Below, piece after piece: positions 59,261 to 64,000 of a stretch of 64,000 bases of DNA. Each line of letters starts with the position of its first letter. The first letter of the stretch is position 1. The notes under the pieces are model-generated. The model saw nothing but the letters and a program-made list of their open reading frames with translations. It was not told the DNA's origin and did no database searches. A program made the translations under genes and the position numbers. The stretch lies in assembly GCA_963765585.1 (NCBI GenBank), contig CAVXXB010000006.1:75621-139620 (forward strand). Reading direction: 5' to 3'. This stretch comes from CAVXXB01 sp963765585. GTDB lineage: Bacteria; Calditrichota; Calditrichia; JAJRVZ01.

Positions 59261-59868
59261 AAGCTTATTTCAATAGCATGTGGCAATGTCGAAGATGTAA
59301 ATGAGACTTCTGTATGAGAAGACCTTGATAGGGTGTCCAGCATTATGTCAGTTAAAGAAAATCCTGAACTGGTTCTGTCAATATCCGAATCAAAAGTGTT
59401 GGCGGATCCGTTACCTTCTATTACATCCAGTGTTGAATTATGAGATATAGTACCGTCGCTCACTTCAATATTGGTCAATCCAACTGGTAAAGATGATGGT
59501 AGATCAAGGAATACAGTTGTTTCGTAGTAGTCTTTATCGTTATTTGCTCTTAATAACGTTTGGTGTCCGTAAGTTGAAGCAAAAGGAGTAATGTCCGTAT
59601 TGATTTCTCGTGAAACAATCATGTTTGATATAGGGTCGGGATATAAGTTGATTACTGCACGTATAGATGGGTCAGTTGCACCTAGGATAATCGGTGCTCC
59701 TACTGAGGGTGTTATGTTAATAGCTATATTATCTTTATTGAATGAAGCTTTCATACCAACGGGTATTGCTATGGTATCGCCAGCTCTGGCATATTCATGA
59801 AAAGCTCTTTGCCCGCCACATGACGTAATTAATATACATATTAGTAACGTTAATATTTTGTAGTCCAT
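59233..59868 (-). CDS. Hypothetical lipoprotein (gammaproteobacterial side)
   Basis: A 211-residue frame with a lipoprotein signal (ILITSCGG). The body is beta-rich, with AGDTIAIPVGMKASFNKDNI, NLYPDPISNMIVSREI and VGLTNIEVSDGTI. No recognised catalytic motif. The TAA at 59233 falls inside the junction interval, so the C-terminus may be artificial and the real protein longer. Family not recognised. Confidence 0.6.
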   Translation of the reverse strand: MDYKILTLLICILITSCGGQRAFHEYARAGDTIAIPVGMKASFNKDNIAINITPSVGAPIILGATDPSIRAVINLYPDPISNMIVSREINTDITPFASTYGHQTLLRANNDKDYYETTVFLDLPSSLPVGLTNIEVSDGTISHNSTLDVIEGNGSANTFDSDIDRTSSGFSLTDIMLDTLSRSSHTEVSFTSSTLPHAIEISFTHDPDETL

Positions 59869-60273
59869 TTCTTATCCTGTTATCTTTGATTAGGTATATA
59901 TGCGTTCATTTATTTTTTTGGAACTCTTTTCTCATTTATCCGAGCATTTGATGAATTAAATAATACTTACAAAGCAACTTTCGTTCCATAATTTTTATGT
60001 GGCTGATACTGAAAGAATATTTAATCGGCAGAGCTATTAGAGAACCTAAATAGTTAAAATAATCGACATTCTAGAGTGCGCTTTGTTGAAATGAGTCAAA
60101 AAACTTTACACAATGATTGTTCATTGTCAGTTGGTTGGAGACTGGTTGCTTCTATATGATTGATATTAATGCAATTTAAACTATTTGGCATGAATAATGC
60201 TGCATTATCAATAAATTAATCTATTATCATTTTTGTGATGAACTTAAAAATAATAAAAACTGGGGTTTAATTC
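59869..60273. other. AT-rich intergenic region, nothing recognised
   Basis: About 400 bp between divergent genes, with no frame of note and no repeat arm. Presumably holds promoters for both neighbours. Confidence 0.4.
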
Positions 60274-60450
60274 ATGGGGACAGATAATAATAACTATAAT
60301 GGACCTTGCCGGCGGGTAGCAGAAAGAAGGGAGATGGCTGACCGTCGAAATACAACACGATTTAGTGATGTGTTAGGTCGGCGTTCCGGGGTGGAGCGGC
60401 GTTTGCCTGTAAGAGAGACTCATCGTGAGCGTGAGGAAGTCTCTCATTAA
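60274..60450 (+). CDS. Small Arg-rich protein of unknown function
   Basis: 58 residues starting MGTDNNNYNGPCRRVAERRE and containing spaced RR pairs (CRRVAERR, ADRRNTTR, GRRSGVERR). Such small proteins with repeated (E/D)RR units occur in gammaproteobacteria without assigned function; nucleic acid or membrane-surface binding is only a guess. It is convergent with csiV, 10 bp apart. No strong ribosome site is seen, which lowers confidence. Confidence 0.5.
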   Translation: MGTDNNNYNGPCRRVAERREMADRRNTTRFSDVLGRRSGVERRLPVRETHREREEVSH

Positions 60451-60460
60451 TTAGAAGAGT

Positions 60461-61193
60461 TTATTGCTCTTTTTTCTTATCGGTGTTTTCTACAGGTGGT
60501 TTAACAGGATTTATCTGTATCAGCATTCCTACTAACGGATGGTCGATATAGTGAAGTTCTTTACTGCGCATCCGGCGGTGTATGTTTATTGGGTAGTTGT
60601 TTTCGGTTTTAACAATTACGCCCTGATTTTCCTCAGTCGTTGACAGTGTCAGTGTTAATACCTGAAGTGTCATCGTTAGATTCGTTATCGATACTGTTTA
60701 GATCAATAGGGCGCTGATAGTCTAAATCGCCATATATGTGCAGGTACCTGGAGAGGACTAATTTTAGTTGTCCGGTAATCGTGTTTTCTGATTTGGTCTT
60801 ATGTGTGTTTTCCAGATCTTCGATTTTTATTTCAAACGCATTGTTTTCATCGAGTCCTGTCTGTCTCCAGGCACCATAGAATAATACATTGAACTCAGAT
60901 GAGTTATTTATGCGTCTGTATTCCTGGCCGAGTATTACTGGTTTTATGGTTTTGAAGTTACTTCCTTTTATTTCATCCGTATTAGACTCTGCTGTTTCGG
61001 TTTCTGTTGCGGATAAAGGTGAAATCAGATCAGGGTTTTCATGCCAGTATTCACTGTTGATGTAGCGTGCGTGTGGATCTTCGAATATGATGATTTCGAC
61101 GTCATATTCAATCAATTTGGGGATGATGCCTTCTTCGGCTTGAGCAATGTTGATGCTGAGAAGGAGTAAAAGGATTACAGGTATGATTTTCAT
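60461..61193 (-). CDS. csiV: CsiV family protein, one +1 frameshift
   Basis: About 243 residues with signal peptide MKIIPVILLLLLSINIAQAE. VEIIIFEDPHARYINSEYWH, YGAWRQTGLDENNAFEIKIE, VLSRYLHIYGDLDYQRPIDL and, at the end, HRRMRSKELHYIDHPLVGML are the blocks of CsiV, a periplasmic peptidoglycan-binding protein shown in Vibrio to stimulate the LpoA-PBP1A cell-wall synthase. The frame breaks near 60642; removing one T joins VND to EENQGVIVKTENNY. csiV is typically a neighbour of mfd in gammaproteobacteria, as here. Confidence 0.87.
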
Positions 61194-61227
61194 TGTATTA
61201 TATTTATCTTTGTTTAGATTCTTCTTG

Positions 61228-61818
61228 TCTCTCGCTAAGGCGCTGGGCTCGCAAAGAAAACATTTTATTCAGTTTTTAAACTTTGCGTGCTTCGCGTCCT
61301 GGCGAGAGATTATTATTTAAGTTGTTTAGATATATTATTACGTATCGTCATTTTGTCTCTCGCTAAGGCGCTGGGCTCGCAAAGAAAACATTTTATTCGG
61401 TTTTTAAACTTTGCGTGCTTCGCGTCCTGGCGAGAGATTATTATTTAAGTTGTTTAGATATTTTATTACGTATCGTTATTTTGTCTCTCGCTAAGGCGCT
61501 GGGCTCGCAAAGAAAACATTTTATTCGGTTTTTAAACTTTGCGTGCTTCGCGTCCTGGCGAGAGATTATTATTTAAGTTGTTTAGATATTTTATTACGTA
61601 TCGTCATTTTGTCTCTCGCTAAGGCGCTGGGCTCGCAAAGAAAACATTTTATTCGGTTTTTAAACTTTGCGTGCTTCGCGTCCTGGCGAGAGATTATTAT
61701 TTAAGTTGTTCAGTTATTTATTACGTATCGTCATTTTGTCTCTCGCTAAGGCGCTGGGCTCGCAAAGAAAACATTTTATTCAGTTTTTAAACTTTGCGTG
61801 CTTCGCGTCCTGGCGAGA
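61228..61818. repeat. Five-copy tandem array, 128 bp period, with internal inverted arms
   Basis: Copies begin at 61228, 61356, 61484, 61612 and 61739 (TCTCTCGCTAAGGCGCTGGG). Each copy holds a left arm and, about 55 bp on, an inverted right arm (CTTTGCGTGCTTCGCGTCCT then GGCGAGAGA), followed by an AT-rich spacer. Copies are nearly identical. It lies between csiV and a GxxExxY gene. Confidence 0.92.
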
Positions 61819-61828
61819 AATTATTTAT

Positions 61829-62227
61829 TTAAGTTGTTTCGACTAGGCGATTTACTGTGCGGTGGATACCGTGTTTCATCAGTGATTCACTGAAGTTTAG
61901 CAGGTAGCCTAAATGCATATTGCTTAGTCGCAAGTAAGTCAGCAGCTGTTTCTTGTGCGCATTGTTAAGTTTTTCTACACACTTCAGTTCTATAATCACC
62001 TTATTTTCAATTATCAGGTCAGCACGGAAACCTTCCTCAAACCGTATCCCGTCATAATCTATTGGAATAGCGACCTGTCGCTCGACTTTCAGTCCTTGTT
62101 TGTGTAACTGATTTGCCAGAATTACTTCGTAGACTTTTTCCAGTAACCCGGGGCCAGTCTGCCGATGAATATCTATGGCAGTGTTTACTATGTATTTCCC
62201 TATCTCATTTTCCAGCATCATTCGCAT
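61829..62227 (-). CDS. GxxExxY protein (PD-(D/E)XK nuclease-like, PDDEXK_3)
   Basis: 132 residues. GLLEKVY supplies the GxxExxY motif, and FRADLIIENKVIIELKCVEK gives the Asp and ExK of the PD-(D/E)XK-type core; LGYLLNFSESLMKHGIHRTV is the conserved end. It belongs to the gammaproteobacterial part, yet is the same family as 23159-23554 and is likewise flanked by inverted repeat arms, here expanded into tandem arrays on both sides. It lies between csiV and mfd, so it interrupts a normally close pair. Confidence 0.9.
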   Translation of the reverse strand: MRMMLENEIGKYIVNTAIDIHRQTGPGLLEKVYEVILANQLHKQGLKVERQVAIPIDYDGIRFEEGFRADLIIENKVIIELKCVEKLNNAHKKQLLTYLRLSNMHLGYLLNFSESLMKHGIHRTVNRLVETT

Positions 62228-62320
62228 TTCCTTTTGCGTGTTTTTAAATTATATATCTTATGTTGAGCAATATGTCAGCATCTTTTGCTTTTAGCGGCAC
62301 TGGCATATTTTATTGTTATT

Positions 62321-62582
62321 CTCGCTAAGGCGCAAAGCTCGCAAAGAAAACATTTATTTTTTACACCTTAATTAGTCTCTCGCTGAGGCGCAAAGCTTGC
62401 AAAGAAAACATTTATTTTGTTTTTACACCTTAATTAGTCTCTCGCTAAGGCGCAAAGCTCGCAAAGAAAACATTTATTTTGTTTTTACACCTTAATTAGT
62501 CTCTCGCTGAGGCGCAAAGCGCGCAAAGAAAGCTTTTATTTGGTTTTTAAACCTTGCGAGCTTTGCGCCTTGGCGAGAGACT
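62321..62582. repeat. Four-copy tandem array, about 62 bp period, closed by an inverted arm
   Basis: Copies of CTCGCTAAGGCGCAAAGCTC begin at 62321, 62379, 62441 and 62503, each followed by GCAAAGAAAACATTTATTT. The last copy ends with the inverted arm CTTGCGAGCTTTGCGCCTTG at about 62552, then GCGAGAGA. It lies between mfd and the GxxExxY gene. Confidence 0.9.
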
Positions 62583-62646
62583 AAATTCACCATTACATAG
62601 CACCTGTACAAATGGCTATAAGCACCACACAGCTGGTCTGTGTCTA

Positions 62647-64000
62647 TCATGCCGCTTTTGGTAAATACAGTGTGTTGATTACATCATAAATCTGTTTTGT
62701 GCGCTCTTCTATTTCTTCGGCTGTGTCTAGCACTCTCAATGTATGTTTACCATCGAAGCGGTACCTATTGCTCTGTGTCTGAATCATCTCGATGAGTTTT
62801 GTCGGATTGATGTTTGGTTTTTCGTCAAACAGGATCTTGATGCCGATATCGGTCGCTTCTATGCTCTTGATACCGATGTTCTGTGCGGCGAGTTTGATCT
62901 CGGTGACGGCAAACAGGTTTTTAAGATAGTCTGGCAACAGGCCAAACCGGTCGATCAGTTCGACCCGGATATCATCCAGTGTATCGTGGCTGTCTGCACT
63001 GGAGATGCGTTTGTACAGCATCAGGCGTTGATGGATGTCGTAGATGTAATCGTCCGGTATCAATGCAGGTATGCCGAGATCGATCTCCATGCCTGAATGT
63101 AGCGCTTCATCCGGGTCTGGCACTTTGCCCTGTTTCAATGCCGTGACTGCGCGTTCCAGTAACTCACTGTACAGGGTGAAGCCGACTTCGGATATCTGGC
63201 CGCTCTGGCTCTCACCGAGCAGTTCACCGGCGCCGCGGATCTCCAGGTCGTGGGTGGCGAGAGTAAAGCCGACGCCGAGGTCTTCCAGGGATTCGATGGC
63301 AGCGAGGCGTTTTTTCGCATCGTCGGTCATCGCTGATTCGGGCGGTGTCAGCAGGTAGGCATAGGCACGATGATGTGAACGTCCGACGCGTCCACGTATC
63401 TGGTGCAGCTGTGCCAGGCCTAAACGATCAGCCTTGTTGATGATGATGGTGTTGGCTGTCGGTACGTCGATGCCGCTCTCGATGATGGTGGTCGCGACCA
63501 GGATACTGAAACGCTGGTGGTAGAAATCCAGCATCACCTGTTCCAGCTGTTTCTCCGGCATCTGGCCGTGGGCGAATTCTACGCGTGCTTCGGGCATCAG
63601 TTCCTGCAGGTCGCGTGTGATCTTCTCGATGGTCTTGACTTCGTTATGCAGGAAGTAGATCTGGCCGCCGCGTTTCAGTTCACGCTGGCAGGCCTCATGG
63701 ATCAGTGCGTCATTCCACTGGGTAACAAAGGTGTTGATCGAGTGTCTCTGCATCGGTGGTGTGGAGATGATAGAAAGATCTCGGATGCCGGCGAGTGACA
63801 TGTTCAGCGTGCGCGGGATAGGGGTCGCGGTGAGCGTTAATATGTCTATCTCTGCACGCAGTGATTTCACATGTTCTTTATGCCTGACGCCGAAACGGTG
63901 TTCTTCATCGACGATGATCAGGCCGAGGTCATTAAACTTGATGCTCTTCTGTAACAGCTTATGTGTGCCGACGACGATATCCACTTTGCCGTTCTTCACA
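62647..64000 (-). CDS. mfd: Mfd, transcription-repair coupling factor (C-terminal part)
   Basis: The last 450 residues; the N-terminus lies beyond the right edge. The frame enters in the RecG-like translocase with VDIVVGTHKLLQ, motif II IIVDEEHRFGVRHKEHVKSL, motif III LTATPIPRTLNMSLAG and motif VI QIRGRVGRSHHRAYAYLLTP, then the C-terminal TRCF domain (ELIDRFGLLPDYLKNLF). Mfd removes stalled RNA polymerase and recruits UvrA. The residues closely follow gammaproteobacterial Mfd, and the DNA is GC-richer than the left part of the window. Confidence 0.96.
   Translation of the reverse strand, partial: VKNGKVDIVVGTHKLLQKSIKFNDLGLIIVDEEHRFGVRHKEHVKSLRAEIDILTLTATPIPRTLNMSLAGIRDLSIISTPPMQRHSINTFVTQWNDALIHEACQRELKRGGQIYFLHNEVKTIEKITRDLQELMPEARVEFAHGQMPEKQLEQVMLDFYHQRFSILVATTIIESGIDVPTANTIIINKADRLGLAQLHQIRGRVGRSHHRAYAYLLTPPESAMTDDAKKRLAAIESLEDLGVGFTLATHDLEIRGAGELLGESQSGQISEVGFTLYSELLERAVTALKQGKVPDPDEALHSGMEIDLGIPALIPDDYIYDIHQRLMLYKRISSADSHDTLDDIRVELIDRFGLLPDYLKNLFAVTEIKLAAQNIGIKSIEATDIGIKILFDEKPNINPTKLIEMIQTQSNRYRFDGKHTLRVLDTAEEIEERTKQIYDVINTLYLPKAA

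Noticed and set aside
61228..62582. CRISPR array
   Set aside because: The units are 128 or 62 bp, spacers between the arms are nearly identical from copy to copy, and each 128 bp unit is itself an inverted repeat. There are no cas genes.
59233..64000. Horizontal transfer of the mfd-csiV block into the FCB genome
   Set aside because: The block is housekeeping, keeps its native gammaproteobacterial order, and begins by cutting a symporter in two without any mobile element at the border. A misjoin is simpler.

Overview
The window has two parts that do not belong to one genome. Positions 1 to about 59,235 (AT-rich) look like a bacterium of the FCB superphylum outside classical Bacteroidetes, of the Calditrichota / KSB1 / Neomarinimicrobiota / Ignavibacteria kind. 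The evidence is several secreted proteins with a type IX secretion (T9SS) C-terminal sorting domain of the NYPNPFNP type, a Bacteroidetes-style hybrid two-component system, a Hanks-type kinase with TolB-like and TPR domains, an M16 peptidase and dense REP-like intergenic repeats. From about 59,235 to the end the genes are gammaproteobacterial: the C-terminal half of mfd, csiV, a lipoprotein and a small Arg-rich protein. A sodium:solute symporter is cut mid-protein at the border, so I read this as an assembly chimera.

Layout of the FCB part: rnfC-D-G-E-A (1-3820, minus strand, rnfA running off the left edge); a repeat-rich spacer; an M16 peptidase; yicC-gmk-coaBC; rqcH; a TPR protein; an acyl-CoA ligase-like enzyme; an Fnr-like regulator divergent from a ferredoxin-like protein; a VIT/vWA T9SS protein; a polysaccharide or glycoside cluster (DUF1080, sulfatase, GH127) with a GxxExxY nuclease-like gene inserted; an IS110 remnant; gamma-glutamyltransferase; a three-subunit molybdenum hydroxylase exported by Tat; yhhQ; tRNA-Asn; a serine hydrolase; T9SS cargo genes; a hybrid sensor; an NtrC-type regulator; a Ser/Thr kinase; an SMP-30-like lactonase; DUF2161; and a TPP riboswitch in front of a TonB receptor and a sodium symporter (probable thiamine uptake).

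Two window-wide patterns matter. First, at least ten genes are broken by frameshifts. Nearly every one is repaired by removing one inserted base, on both sides of the chimeric border, so this is most likely an uncorrected long-read error profile and not mass pseudogenization. I have therefore merged split genes. Second, a variable family of short intergenic arms (AACCGCAAAG, AACCACAGAG or CTCGCTAAGGCGCAAAG types) occurs throughout. All three GxxExxY (PD-(D/E)XK-like) loci, from two unrelated genomes, are bracketed by inverted copies of these arms, and one 190 bp element has the arms but no gene. This nuclease/repeat association is the best candidate here for an undescribed mobile or repeat-maintenance system.
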